Shown: positions 25,061 through 34,354 of the stretch, piece after piece
How positions within the stretch are numbered: the stretch's first letter is position 1
Layout of the letters: each line of letters begins with the position of its first letter
Assembly (NCBI GenBank): GCA_965178525.1
Contig: CBCXVS010000012.1
Span: forward strand, 1-49,489
From: CBCXVS01 sp965178525
GTDB lineage: Bacteria; Tectomicrobia; Entotheonellia; Entotheonellales; Entotheonellaceae
Length of the DNA stretch: 49,489 nucleotides
Reading direction: 5' to 3'
Notes under the pieces: generated by a model
The model's database searches: none
What the model was told of the DNA's origin: nothing
The model's input: the letters and a program-made list of their open reading frames with translations, nothing else
Translations under genes and position numbers: made by a program

Positions 25061-26797
25061 CTAGTACACACGCTCCTCGGGCTGCCATTGCGTGATCGTC
25101 ACGGGTGAGTAGTCGATCCTGGGCCCCTCCGGTGTGCGATAGGCCAACGAATGCTGGAGGTAGCGGTCATCGTCACGGTTGGGGAAATCCGTGCGCGTGT
25201 GCGAACCGCGCGACTCCTGGCGCAGCAGCCCTGAGTATGCCACGGCCTCGGCCACATCCAACATGCTATCCAGCTCCAGGGCACTGGTCAGCTCGGTATT
25301 AAAGACACCGCCCCAGTCCTCGATGACGATGTCGGGAAAACGCTCGCGCAGTTGCCGCAAGGTCTCGCAGGTTTGGCGCAAGCCTGACTCGTCCCGGTAG
25401 ATGCCCACACCCGCTTCCATGGCGCTTCGCATCTCCTCCCGGATGGTGGCGATGCGTTCGCGTCCACCGTCTTTGTTGAGGAAATTCTCTTGGAGTCGCC
25501 GCTCCTCATCGCTAGCTAACTGGGTGAGCGGGTTCGCAGAAGGCGCCGCTTGTTCCAGGGCGTACCCCGCCGCCGCCTTCCCTGCCCGGGCCCCAAAGAC
25601 GAGACACTCGGTGAGCGAGTTGGAGCCGAGCCGGTTGGCGCCATTGATGGACACACAGGCCGTTTCTCCGGCGGCGTAGAGCCCTTCGAGGGAGGTCTTC
25701 CCGGTGATATCCGTGTCCACCCCGCCCATCATGTAGTGCACCACCGGCCGCACCGGAATCGGCTCGTAGACCGGATCGATCCCCACATAGTTGCGGGCTA
25801 GCTCCCGCACGAAGGGTATACGCTGGTTGATGATCGCCTCCCCCAGGTGGCGCAGGTCGAGATGCACGTAGTGGCCATAAGGCCCGTCGAAGGTGCGCCC
25901 CTGCTCGTACTCCTGCATGTGCGTCCGCGACAGGATGTCACGCGGGCCCAGTTCCATCTTGCGCGGCACGGGCTCGTCCGTCGCCGGACCGAGTCCATAG
26001 TCCTGCAAATAACGGTAGCCGTCTTTATTTTTTAAATGCCCCCCTTCACCGCGTGAGGCCTCCGTGATGAGAATGCCCGTCCCCGGCAGCCCGGTGGGAT
26101 GGTACTGGACGAATTCCATGTCCTTCAACGCGACGCCAGCGCGGTAGGCCAGTGCCATCCCGTCGCCGGTCTTGATGGCCGCGTTGGTCGTAAAAGGGAA
26201 GATGCGTCCACCGCCACCGGTGCAAAGGATCACGGCCTTGGCCATAATGGCCTGCACCTGACCCGTCTGCAGGTTGATCGCCACGACGCCGTGTGCTTTA
26301 CCATCTTCCACCAGGAGCATGCTCACAAAGTACTCGTCGTAGCGCACGACCGGGTCATATTTCAGTGAGGTCTGAAACAGGGCGTGGAGCATGTGGAAGC
26401 CGGTTTTATCCGCCGCGTAGAGGGTGCGATTCACCGACATGCCGCCAAAGGGCCGCACGCTGACCCGGCCGTCCGGATCGCGGCTCCATGGACAGCCCCA
26501 GTGCTCCAGCTGGATCACTTCACGCGGCGCTTCGTTTACAAACGCTTCCACGGCATCCTGGTCAGCCAAGAAATCGGCGCCGAAGATGGTATCCCTGGCA
26601 TGCTGATCGAGGCTGTCGTTGTCGCGCATCACCGCCGCCGTACCCCCCTCAGCCGACACCGTGTGGCTCCGCATCGGATACACCTTCGATACCACCCCAA
26701 TGGAGAGGCGGTCGGATACTTCTGCAGCGGCGATCGCAGCACGTAAGCCGGCGCCGCCACCGCCGACGAGGAGAATGTCGTGCGTGAGCATCTGCAT
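25061..26797 (-). CDS. frdA: Fumarate reductase/succinate dehydrogenase flavoprotein subunit
   Basis: The catalytic subunit interconverts fumarate and succinate at a covalently bound FAD. The 578-residue chain has the N-terminal dinucleotide motif ILLVGGGGAGLRAAIAA, the His of MRSHTVSAEGG that carries FAD, the ITEASRGEGG substrate loop, and HYMMGGVDTD and NGANRLGSNSL motifs near the active site. The conserved tail reads HTRTDFPNRDD. ATG at 26797 lies 8 nt after GGGAG; a GTG at 26812 is possible. The E. coli-like FrdC/FrdD partners favour a quinol:fumarate reductase, but direction depends on the quinone and conditions. Confidence 0.93.
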   Translation of the reverse strand: MQMLTHDILLVGGGGAGLRAAIAAAEVSDRLSIGVVSKVYPMRSHTVSAEGGTAAVMRDNDSLDQHARDTIFGADFLADQDAVEAFVNEAPREVIQLEHWGCPWSRDPDGRVSVRPFGGMSVNRTLYAADKTGFHMLHALFQTSLKYDPVVRYDEYFVSMLLVEDGKAHGVVAINLQTGQVQAIMAKAVILCTGGGGRIFPFTTNAAIKTGDGMALAYRAGVALKDMEFVQYHPTGLPGTGILITEASRGEGGHLKNKDGYRYLQDYGLGPATDEPVPRKMELGPRDILSRTHMQEYEQGRTFDGPYGHYVHLDLRHLGEAIINQRIPFVRELARNYVGIDPVYEPIPVRPVVHYMMGGVDTDITGKTSLEGLYAAGETACVSINGANRLGSNSLTECLVFGARAGKAAAGYALEQAAPSANPLTQLASDEERRLQENFLNKDGGRERIATIREEMRSAMEAGVGIYRDESGLRQTCETLRQLRERFPDIVIEDWGGVFNTELTSALELDSMLDVAEAVAYSGLLRQESRGSHTRTDFPNRDDDRYLQHSLAYRTPEGPRIDYSPVTITQWQPEERVY

Positions 26798-26942
26798 GAT
26801 TTGGGCTCCCACCTTCCAGGCGTATCACACCTGTCATTTTTCTTGTTTTTAACCTCGCCGACGATACCAGGGATGACGGTCGATCGCAAGAGGCAATCTC
26901 CCGTCTCAGCCGGATGTCGTGACAGGCTTAAGGCACTGACTA

Positions 26943-27878
26943 CTAGACCTCCAGCGGCGGCAGGGCCTGTACCAACTCTTCCACCGCTTCGGCAGACGCC
27001 TTCAAAGCCGCGTGCTCCTCGGGGGTGAGCTCGACCTCGAGAATTTTCTCGATGCCACCCGCACCCAACAGCACCGGGACGCCCACGTAGACATCGTGAA
27101 TGCCGTACTCCCCTTGCAGGTAGGCGGCGGCTGGCAGGATGCGCTTTTTATCCTTCACCATGGCCTCGACCATCTGCACGATGGAAGCGCCAGGCGCATA
27201 AAAGGCACTGCCCTGCTTCAGATAGTTGACAATTTCGGCCCCGCCGTCGCGGGTCCGCTGCACTAGGCGGTCGATCTGCTCGGACGTCAACAATTGCGGG
27301 ATGGGGATACCCGTCACCGTGGCGTAGCGGGGCACCGGTACCATAGTGTCGCCGTGCCCACCGAGAACAAACCCGTGCACATCTTCGACGGAGACGCCCA
27401 GCTCCTGCGCGATAAAATAGCGAAAGCGAGTCGAGTCCAGCACGCCGGCCATGCCCATGACGCGATGTTTGGGCCAACCACTGACTTGTTTGGCCACGTA
27501 GACCATGGCGTCAAGCGGATTCGACACGATGAGCAGGTAGGCGTCGGGAGAGTGTTGCACGACGTTCGAGACGACATCCTTCATGATTTTCGCATTGGTA
27601 TGGAGCAAGTCATCGCGACTCATGCCTGGCTTACGCGGGATACCAGCGGTGATGACCACGATGTCCGAATCCGCCGTATCGGCGTAATCATTGGTGCCCA
27701 CCAGGCGAGAATCAAAGCCCTCAAGTGGGGCGCTTTCGGCTAGATCGAGCGCCTTACCTTGCGGCATGCCGTCGATGATATCGATCAACACCACATCGCC
27801 CAGCTCCTTAGCCACAGCCCAGTGGGCGGTTGTAGCGCCAACATTTCCTGCACCTACAATAGTAATTTTTGCTGCCAA
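26943..27878 (-). CDS. mdh: Malate dehydrogenase (LDH-like type)
   Basis: The enzyme interconverts malate and oxaloacetate with NAD. The 311-residue length is standard if TTG at 27878 is the start; the product begins AAKITIVGAGNVGATTA with the NAD motif GAGNVG, and AAGGA lies 9 nt upstream. The substrate loop IPRKPGMSRDDLL has the arginines that select a dicarboxylate, and the catalytic His lies in GFVLGGHGDTMVP. The longer upstream frame overlaps malic enzyme and is rejected. A GC-rich hairpin (27920-27941) lies in the spacer after malic enzyme and may set transcript levels. Confidence 0.92.
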   Translation of the reverse strand: MAAKITIVGAGNVGATTAHWAVAKELGDVVLIDIIDGMPQGKALDLAESAPLEGFDSRLVGTNDYADTADSDIVVITAGIPRKPGMSRDDLLHTNAKIMKDVVSNVVQHSPDAYLLIVSNPLDAMVYVAKQVSGWPKHRVMGMAGVLDSTRFRYFIAQELGVSVEDVHGFVLGGHGDTMVPVPRYATVTGIPIPQLLTSEQIDRLVQRTRDGGAEIVNYLKQGSAFYAPGASIVQMVEAMVKDKKRILPAAAYLQGEYGIHDVYVGVPVLLGAGGIEKILEVELTPEEHAALKASAEAVEELVQALPPLEV

Positions 27879-27919
27879 CCTCTCTGATCCTTCTTCTTTG
27901 GGCTTCTTTGGGCTTTCTC

Positions 27920-27941
27920 CCCCTCCCTGGGCGGGAAGGGG
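27920..27941. repeat. GC-rich hairpin between malic enzyme and malate dehydrogenase
   Basis: CCCCTCCC (27920-27927) pairs with GGGAAGGGG (27933-27941) with one bulged base. It lies in the 73-bp spacer inside the presumed operon, so it could attenuate read-through or stabilise an mRNA end. Confidence 0.4.
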
Positions 27942-27951
27942 CGCCTTCCAA

Positions 27952-29370
27952 CTATCCCTTGGTGTCCCGACGGGCCACACCCGTACGGTGGGCGGCCTCC
28001 GCTATGGCCTGCGACACCGCGGGGACCACGGCCCGGTTAAACACACTCGGGATAATGTAATCCTCATTCAGCTCATCTGGCGGAATCACTTCCGCAATGG
28101 CATAGGCCGCGGCGCGCTTCATCTCATCATTGATGACCGTTGCACGGCTATCCAAAGCGCCACGAAACACGCCGGGAAATCCCAGGACATTATTGATCTG
28201 ATTGGGGTAATCCGAGCGCCCCGTGGCCATGATGCGTACATACGGGGCCGCCTCTTCGGGCATGATTTCCGGTACCGGGTTGGCCATCGCGAAGACGATC
28301 GCGTCACGGTTCATCTTTCTAACCATCGGCACGGTGAACGTCCCCGGTCCCGACAAACCCACGAAGACGTCAGCGCCTTCGATGACATCCTCGAGCTTGC
28401 CCTTTTCCTGGTTCGGATTGGTATGCTCGGCGTACCACTGCTTCATAAAGTTCATGTTCTCGGTCCGGCCATTATAAATCGCGCCGGCCCGATCACAGCC
28501 AATGATGTTCTGGACACCGTAGTCCATAAAGATTTTCGAGACGGCCACGCCCGAGGCGCCTACCCCATTGAAGACGATTTTGAGGTCCTGAGGCTCCTTT
28601 TTCACGATACGCAAGGCGTTGATCAGCGGGGCTAGCGTCACCACTGCCGTGCCATGTTGGTCATCGTGGAACACCGGAATATCGATCTCGCCCTGGAGCC
28701 ACTCCTCAATTTCAAAGCACCGCGGGGCCGCAATATCCTCCAAATTGATGCCGCCAAAGGCGGTGGCAATGCGCTTCACCGTTTCCACGATTTCCCGCGA
28801 ATCTTTCGTATTGACGCAGATGGGAAAGGCATCGACGCCGGCGAACTCTTTGAACAAGGCGCATTTGCCTTCCATCACCGGCATGGCAGCGGCCGGGCCG
28901 ATGTCGCCGAGTCCCAACACGGCTGTGCCGTCGGTGACCACCGCCACGGTATTTTTCTTAATGGTCAGATTGTACGCATCCTCCGGCTCCTGGTGAATCG
29001 CCATACAGACGCGCGCCACCCCGGGCGTGTACGCCATCGAGAGGTCGTCCCGTGTCCGGATCGGAGCCCGGCTCACCACCTCGATTTTGCCGCCCAGATG
29101 CATGAGAAACGTCCGATCGGAGTGATGCACGAGCTTGACGCCGTCCAGGGCATCGATCCCCTCGACCAGCGTCGTCGCATGGTCATCGTCACGGCAGTTG
29201 ATAGCGAGGTCACGGACCATCATCCCCTGGCTTACCGACACGATATCGACCGCGCCGATATCGCCCCCTAATCGCCCAATTTCCGAAGTCAACTGTCCAA
29301 GCATGCCCGGGTTGTTCTGCAATTCCACCCGCACGGTCACACTGTAACTGGCACTCGGAGTTATGGCCAT
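27952..29370 (-). CDS. Malic enzyme with N-terminal ACT domain
   Basis: The enzyme oxidatively decarboxylates malate to pyruvate. Residues 1-85 form an ACT regulatory domain (SVTVRVELQNNPGMLGQL), usually a ligand-sensing module. The catalytic part follows with YTPGVARVCMAI, the metal/substrate region DIPVFHDDQHGTAVV, and the dinucleotide motif VFNGVGASGVAV. The 472-residue length fits small bacterial malic enzymes of this ACT type. ATG follows GAAGGAGG at optimal spacing. It is followed by malate dehydrogenase and the frd genes on the same strand. Confidence 0.92.
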   Translation of the reverse strand: MAITPSASYSVTVRVELQNNPGMLGQLTSEIGRLGGDIGAVDIVSVSQGMMVRDLAINCRDDDHATTLVEGIDALDGVKLVHHSDRTFLMHLGGKIEVVSRAPIRTRDDLSMAYTPGVARVCMAIHQEPEDAYNLTIKKNTVAVVTDGTAVLGLGDIGPAAAMPVMEGKCALFKEFAGVDAFPICVNTKDSREIVETVKRIATAFGGINLEDIAAPRCFEIEEWLQGEIDIPVFHDDQHGTAVVTLAPLINALRIVKKEPQDLKIVFNGVGASGVAVSKIFMDYGVQNIIGCDRAGAIYNGRTENMNFMKQWYAEHTNPNQEKGKLEDVIEGADVFVGLSGPGTFTVPMVRKMNRDAIVFAMANPVPEIMPEEAAPYVRIMATGRSDYPNQINNVLGFPGVFRGALDSRATVINDEMKRAAAYAIAEVIPPDELNEDYIIPSVFNRAVVPAVSQAIAEAAHRTGVARRDTKG

Positions 29371-29522
29371 TAGTTATCCTCCTTCTTTCTTTGCGGCGTC
29401 CGTCCGGGTGCGCCGCTCATGTCTACCCACGCCAATGCTTCAGTCCCTGGGCTTCCTTACCTTGATCAAGCGTTTCCCAGAGGAAAGCTATATCTTACAT
29501 GTTGCCTCGGTCCTGGTTATTC

Positions 29523-30527
29523 TCACCCATGGGGAGGGAACAAATCATGCATCTCCGGAATCACCCACAAGGGCGGCTGCCCAGCCGCCACACGTTGAAT
29601 GTTGGCATAGCCATTGCCAAAGCGCTTGCGAAAGCTATCCACCGTGGGGCCGGCACTGTGGGGCGTCAACGTCACATTGGGCAAATCGAGCAACGGATTG
29701 GCTGGATCCGGCGGCTCTTTCTCTTGCGTGTCGAGCCCGGCGGCGAGGATGGCGCCATGGCGCAGCGCCTCGATCAGATCTTGCTCCTGTACGACCTCGC
29801 CGCGACAGGTATTGATCAACACGGCTTTCGGTTTCATGCGGGAGAGCGCCTGGGCATCGATCATGCCACGCGTGTGGTCGTTCAGCGGCACGTGTAAACT
29901 CACCACATCTGCCGTTTCCAATAACGTCTCTAGCGGGACGTACTGGGCATCAAGTCGCTCCTCTTCTTCCGGACTGCGCCGAATCACGTCATAGTAGATA
30001 ATGTTGCAATCGAACACCTTGAGCCGCTTCGCCACCTGCTGCCCGATGTTTCCCAAGCCGACCAACCCGACCGTTTTCCCTTCCAATTCGTAAATGTCCA
30101 CCGTGCGCGGTATCCCCGCATTCCAGCGCCCGGCCGCGACATTCGGATGATAGGTGACCAATTTGCGATAGACCGCCAGCATCAACATGATCGTATGTTC
30201 GCCCACCGCCACCGAATTCGCGCCCCCGTTGGTACAGATCGGGATGCGCGCGGCCCGTGCTCCGGCGATGTTGACCCGATCGTAGCCAGCGCTCAGCACC
30301 TGGATGAGTTTCAGCCGCGAGGCATGTTGAAAAGCCTCATCCGGGATAAAGCGGAGAAAGCCCAGTAAATATTCCGCATCCTCAATGGCGGCGGCAATCT
30401 CCTCGACACTGGCGGATTGGGGGAGTTGCTGTAAGGTAAACCCTGGCGGTTTCAGATCCAGCGCCAAGGCCTGAATGTCGGGGGGAAGTTCGATACCTTG
30501 AGACAAGACGATTTTTTCTTCGGGCAC
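29523..30527 (-). CDS. D-isomer-specific 2-hydroxyacid dehydrogenase
   Basis: The 334-residue NAD-dependent dehydrogenase reduces 2-oxoacids or oxidises D-2-hydroxyacids. Visible motifs are GLVGLGNIGQQVAKRL for NAD binding and the catalytic triad: Arg in INTCRGEVV, Glu in DTQEKEPPDP and His in LTPHSAGP. The start is GTG at 30527, 6 nt after GGAGA. It lies upstream of malic enzyme on the same strand with a 152-bp gap, so cotranscription is possible. Phosphoglycerate, glyoxylate/hydroxypyruvate or lactate-type substrates cannot be told apart from sequence. Confidence 0.88.
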   Translation of the reverse strand: MPEEKIVLSQGIELPPDIQALALDLKPPGFTLQQLPQSASVEEIAAAIEDAEYLLGFLRFIPDEAFQHASRLKLIQVLSAGYDRVNIAGARAARIPICTNGGANSVAVGEHTIMLMLAVYRKLVTYHPNVAAGRWNAGIPRTVDIYELEGKTVGLVGLGNIGQQVAKRLKVFDCNIIYYDVIRRSPEEEERLDAQYVPLETLLETADVVSLHVPLNDHTRGMIDAQALSRMKPKAVLINTCRGEVVQEQDLIEALRHGAILAAGLDTQEKEPPDPANPLLDLPNVTLTPHSAGPTVDSFRKRFGNGYANIQRVAAGQPPLWVIPEMHDLFPPHG

Positions 30528-30836
30528 GGCGGCTCTCCTTGCGCTGCCTCGATCGTGCATACGATGCGGGGGAATGTGGTGCCTATGACGCCTCAGCATG
30601 GCATTCCAAAGTTAAAGGAATATAGCACTACCCTACCTTGCTCGCTGGACGATTGCAAGCCTGTTTCTAGGGCACATAGAAGAGAAGGAGAGCTTGCCTG
30701 TTAGCGGCATCGTTCTGGCCCCACTTGAAAATCCACTTGACTTGCTCTACGCTTCCACGCATGATGGCGCACACGCCATCGTGACGGCCGCCTTACTGAC
30801 ATGCCCCCGGCAATGCGTATCTTATGGAGCTTGTCT
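30528..30836. other. Intergenic region, divergent genes
   Basis: The 309-bp spacer lies between the 2-hydroxyacid dehydrogenase (minus) and the DUF6916-like gene (plus). I see no gene, repeat or consensus promoter in it. Confidence 0.5.
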
Positions 30837-31133
30837 ATGCTTGAGGACATGACCAAAGAAACATTTGAGCCGCATGTGGAAAGCATATTTCGCATACCTT
30901 TTGAAGATGCGCCCCCAATAGATCTCGTCCTGATCGAAGTCACCGGGCTTCCCGGGGTTGGGCACAAGCGTAAGCCTTTTGCGTTGATGTTCCGGACATC
31001 GGCCGAGTTCATATTGCCACAGCGGAGCTATCCTCTCGAACATGAGGCGATGGGCCAACTGACATTGTTCCTGGTACCCATTGGGCCGGATCAAGCGGGA
31101 GAGAGCATGCGCTACGAAGCGGTGTTCACGTAA
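30837..31133 (+). CDS. DUF6916-like small protein
   Basis: The 98-residue product starts at ATG 30837 after GGAG. It reads TKETFEPHVESIFRI, LVLIEVTGLPGVGHKRKPFA, then LPQRSYPLEHEAMGQL and FLVPIGPD, and ends RYEAVFT. This pattern fits a small family of unknown function (DUF6916) with a compact beta-rich fold; members often lie in gene sets for surface or tailocin-like structures, but no such genes are near here. The assignment is from remembered pattern only. Confidence 0.6.
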   Translation: MLEDMTKETFEPHVESIFRIPFEDAPPIDLVLIEVTGLPGVGHKRKPFALMFRTSAEFILPQRSYPLEHEAMGQLTLFLVPIGPDQAGESMRYEAVFT

Positions 31134-31204
31134 ACGCCTGGGGGCGAACGTGTCAAGCGTGCCTGCAGGCGCTGCCGGCTCCCTGGCCAGCACGGGTGGG
31201 AAAT

Positions 31205-31233
31205 TTGTTTTGCCTTTGCCGTAGAGGTATGAT
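31205..31233 (+). promoter_or_regulatory. Candidate promoter for the MoxR-VWA gene
   Basis: TTGTTT (31205-31210) and TATGAT (31228-31233) are 17 bp apart, about 83 bp before the start codon. The -10 box is good, the -35 moderate. Confidence 0.4.
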
Positions 31234-31315
31234 AGGGTCTTTGCACCCATGGAGGGCAAACCGAGGCAAAGCAAATACGAAGGCACAAGCCTAGAGTGAC
31301 GGGCGGGATTTCCCT

Positions 31316-33256
31316 ATGAACGTTCTAGAAGGGTTGGCGCAGATACGGAGTCAGATGGATCAATATGTCGTCGGGCATGATGATGTCAAGGAAGCGCTCC
31401 TCCTTGGTTTGATTGCCCGGGAGCACATCTATCTGGAAGGCCCCCCGGGGACGGCAAAGACGATGTTGGCGGAGATCACGTCGGAGGCGGCGGAGTTAGA
31501 GTTCTTCTTTTATCAGCTGCACCGCGATACGCGTTTGGCCGAGTTGGTCGGCGATACCGTGATCTTCCGGGAACAGGAGGAGTCGGGTGGCGAAATTATC
31601 CGCCAGATGAATCGCAAGGGCGGCATTCTGACCTCGCAAATCTGTGTCTTGGATGACATCTCACGCTCACCCGGTGAGGCGTTGAATGTGCTCTTGCGCG
31701 TGTTGCAAGAGCGCAAGTTCGGTGGCGACCGGATTCCTCTATTGACGGCCATTGCCACAGGCAACCCGACAAAAGAAGACTACTACAATGAGCCGTTGGA
31801 TCCCGCCAACCTGGATCGGTTTACTCTCCAGATGCGTACGCTGGGGCTGTTGCAGCGGAATCAATGGGAGGCGGCCGCGCAGGTCGTGGATCTCTATGCC
31901 AGCACCAGCGACGGCCCGGAAGTGACGGAGAAAGTGGATCGCGTCCTCCTGGATGAGGCCAATACGGCGCTGCCCAAGGTTGATTTGACCGCACCGGTGA
32001 AGCAGCTTTTGTTGGAACTCCTCGATGTCCTACTCAATACCTATGGATGCGATGATAGCAACTCGCTGTTGACGGATCGTACCTTTTTGGTGAAGGCGGT
32101 CAAGATCCTTAAAGCCAAGGCGATTCTCGAAGGGCGCGACCGGTGTGTGCCCGAAGACCTGTTTGTCCTCAAGTATCTGACCACGTTCCGGATTCCTGAA
32201 GAACTCCACAACCGCATTGAGGATATCATCGCCGAGCTCTTGCGAAAAAAAAAAGTAGTGCCTGAGGAAGCTGAAGAAATCGAGCAGATGAGCCAGGCCC
32301 AATCCGAGGAGCAAAGTGAGGGTCAGCCCCGCACGGACTACACGGCGCAGGAAGCCGCGGTCGATCACCGTAAACAGCAGATGGAGCTAGGGGAGATGAT
32401 CCAGCAAACCCTCAGCCCGAATGCTGAAGAGGGTGGGGATAGCAGCAAGATGAATCTCGATCGGGAGTCCATCGAGAACATTGAAGTCCTCATGAATGTC
32501 CTCAAGGGGCACATCGAGCGCAACACGGCTGAAAAGGTGCCGCACCTCGGTGGGCAGCCACGCAAGTGGCGGCGCATGTATTCCTTTAATGACCTCCTCG
32601 ATACCGATCCGGTAGAAAGTACGATCTGGTACGATCACCTGTCGCCGCAACTGCCCCGGGTGTTGCTGCGCGAACGCTTTGATCGTGGTGGCGATCTGGC
32701 CATCTTGCGGGATATCAGCTCGTCCATGGCCGGAATTTATTCCAAATGGGCCTCGTCCGTGATTCTGCGCCTGGTTGAAATGGCGCGGAAAAAACGCATG
32801 CGTGTGGGCTACATCGAGTTCAACCATCTCTCCACCAAATACCAGATGGAGGGCAAGTTCTTTGTGCGCGATTATGAGAAGATCGCGCAGCGGGCCTTGG
32901 CGTTGCACTGCTCCGGGTGCACCAACTACCAGAACTCGCTGGAAGATGCGCTGACGGAGTTCAAACGCTTGGGCCGTAGCAATCAGCATATCTTGTTCCT
33001 GACGGATGGGGTGCCGACGCAAGGGGATTGGGAAGTGAAGGCCGAACGCGCCATGGCGCATGATCTCGGCGTTGCCATTCATACGATTTTCATTGGCAAG
33101 AACAAGTGCCCGCGCATATTGGAAATCATTTCTGAAGAAAGCGACGGCGCCCAATTCCAGGCCTCGACGGACCGGCACGGTGTGATCCGCATCGAGGAAC
33201 GGAATAAGCCGGACTTTGCCGTGCCGGCGGTCGTGGGGGAGCGCAGTTGGGTGTAG
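31316..33256 (+). CDS. MoxR-type AAA+ ATPase fused to a von Willebrand factor A domain
   Basis: The 646-residue protein joins two partners usually encoded by neighbouring genes. Residues 1-330 form a MoxR/chelatase-like AAA+ ATPase with Walker A GPPGTAKT (42-49), Walker B ICVLDDISRSPGEAL near 110 and an ATGNPTKEDYYN sensor-1 region. A charged, low-complexity linker (about 320-395) follows. Residues 460-640 form a VWA domain with the MIDAS motif DISSSM and a later LTDGVPTQGD. Such pairs act as chaperones or metal-insertion machines that remodel a client protein. The Walker B ends Asp-Asp, where MoxR proteins normally have Asp-Glu, which may slow ATP hydrolysis. The client is unknown. Confidence 0.85.
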   Translation: MNVLEGLAQIRSQMDQYVVGHDDVKEALLLGLIAREHIYLEGPPGTAKTMLAEITSEAAELEFFFYQLHRDTRLAELVGDTVIFREQEESGGEIIRQMNRKGGILTSQICVLDDISRSPGEALNVLLRVLQERKFGGDRIPLLTAIATGNPTKEDYYNEPLDPANLDRFTLQMRTLGLLQRNQWEAAAQVVDLYASTSDGPEVTEKVDRVLLDEANTALPKVDLTAPVKQLLLELLDVLLNTYGCDDSNSLLTDRTFLVKAVKILKAKAILEGRDRCVPEDLFVLKYLTTFRIPEELHNRIEDIIAELLRKKKVVPEEAEEIEQMSQAQSEEQSEGQPRTDYTAQEAAVDHRKQQMELGEMIQQTLSPNAEEGGDSSKMNLDRESIENIEVLMNVLKGHIERNTAEKVPHLGGQPRKWRRMYSFNDLLDTDPVESTIWYDHLSPQLPRVLLRERFDRGGDLAILRDISSSMAGIYSKWASSVILRLVEMARKKRMRVGYIEFNHLSTKYQMEGKFFVRDYEKIAQRALALHCSGCTNYQNSLEDALTEFKRLGRSNQHILFLTDGVPTQGDWEVKAERAMAHDLGVAIHTIFIGKNKCPRILEIISEESDGAQFQASTDRHGVIRIEERNKPDFAVPAVVGERSWV

Positions 33257-33319
33257 GGCGTCGGCTGGCGCAAGCAAACCGGTTGAGGTGGCCCAGGTCC
33301 TGAGAAGGAGGATGTTTGC

Positions 33320-34234
33320 ATGGCCGAAGGTATGTTGGATGGAAAAGTTGCAGTCGTGACCGGTGGAGGCAATGGCATCGGTCGCGAGATCTGCAAACTG
33401 ATGGCTGCTCAGGGCGCTAAAGTCGTGGTGAACGACCTGGGGACGGCGGTGGATGGCGCGGGAACGTCCCGTGCGGCAGCAGATGAAGTGGTGGATACGA
33501 TTAAAACGGCTGGCGGCGAGGCGGCGCCCAATTACGATTCGGTGGCGACGCCGGAAGGGGGCCAACATATCGTGCAGACCGCCGTCGACACGTTTGGCAA
33601 GATCGATATTCTGGTGCACGTGGCTGGTATTTTGCGTGACCGCATGGTCTTCAACATGAGTATCGAGGAATGGGACGCCGTCATTAATGTGCATTTGCGG
33701 GGCGCCTTCTGCGTGAATAAGCCCGCGTGCGTGTTGATGCGGGCGCAGAAAAGCGGATGCATTATCAACTTTTCGTCGATTTCCGGCGCTGGAAATTCGG
33801 GGCAGGCCAATTACTCGGCGGCCAAGGCGGGTATTTTGGGTCTGACGCGTACGGTCGCGCGCGACATGGCGAAATATGGCGTGCGCGCCAATGCGATCTG
33901 GCCGGGGGCCGATACTCGGATGACGGCAACGGTCCCGGAAGCGGCGCGGCAGCTCCGGGCTGAGCGCGGTCTGGGTGATGCCGCACCACGTCCCCTAATG
34001 GAGCGCAAGCCCGAACACGTTGCGTCTGTTGTCACGTTTTTGGCGACGGATATGGCCCAGGATATCACAGGCTGGACGGTTGGCATCACGGGTGATCGTC
34101 TATCACTGATTGAAGATCCCGTCCCGGTGAAAACGATCTTTTGCCCGGGTGGCTGGACGTTGGAGCAAGTGGTGGAGCACTGGCCGGGGGCATTCGGCTT
34201 AGAGTTGCGTCACTTGCAACGGGCCGGGCAGTAA
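33320..34234 (+). CDS. SDR oxidoreductase of the 3-hydroxyacyl-CoA dehydrogenase type
   Basis: The 304-residue NAD(P)-dependent enzyme has the glycine motif TGGGNGIGREI near residue 14, the HVAGI strand, catalytic Ser in INFSSISG and YSAAKAG with the Tyr-Lys pair. The extended N-terminal half (VVVNDLGTAVDGAG) resembles the hydroxyacyl-CoA dehydrogenase part of multifunctional enzyme 2, and the tail after 240 is longer than in classical SDRs. ATG follows AGAAGGAGG. An acyl-CoA dehydrogenase lies nearby, consistent with fatty-acyl or related metabolism; the substrate is not known. Confidence 0.82.
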   Translation: MAEGMLDGKVAVVTGGGNGIGREICKLMAAQGAKVVVNDLGTAVDGAGTSRAAADEVVDTIKTAGGEAAPNYDSVATPEGGQHIVQTAVDTFGKIDILVHVAGILRDRMVFNMSIEEWDAVINVHLRGAFCVNKPACVLMRAQKSGCIINFSSISGAGNSGQANYSAAKAGILGLTRTVARDMAKYGVRANAIWPGADTRMTATVPEAARQLRAERGLGDAAPRPLMERKPEHVASVVTFLATDMAQDITGWTVGITGDRLSLIEDPVPVKTIFCPGGWTLEQVVEHWPGAFGLELRHLQRAGQ

Positions 34235-34354
34235 ACATAGCGTGTCGGTAGGGTACGGCGGCTCGCCTGTTTCAAGGTGAGCCGCCGTATTGCGTTTTGG
34301 CTCCGGTCATGACATTGGGATGATCGCGATGCTGATGACAGAGAAGGGAAGGCA

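Noticed and set aside
32387..33694. 435-codon minus-strand open frame
   Set aside because: It covers the MoxR-VWA and SDR genes in antisense. Its composition (His/Arg rich, no motifs) is typical of a mirror frame in GC-rich DNA.
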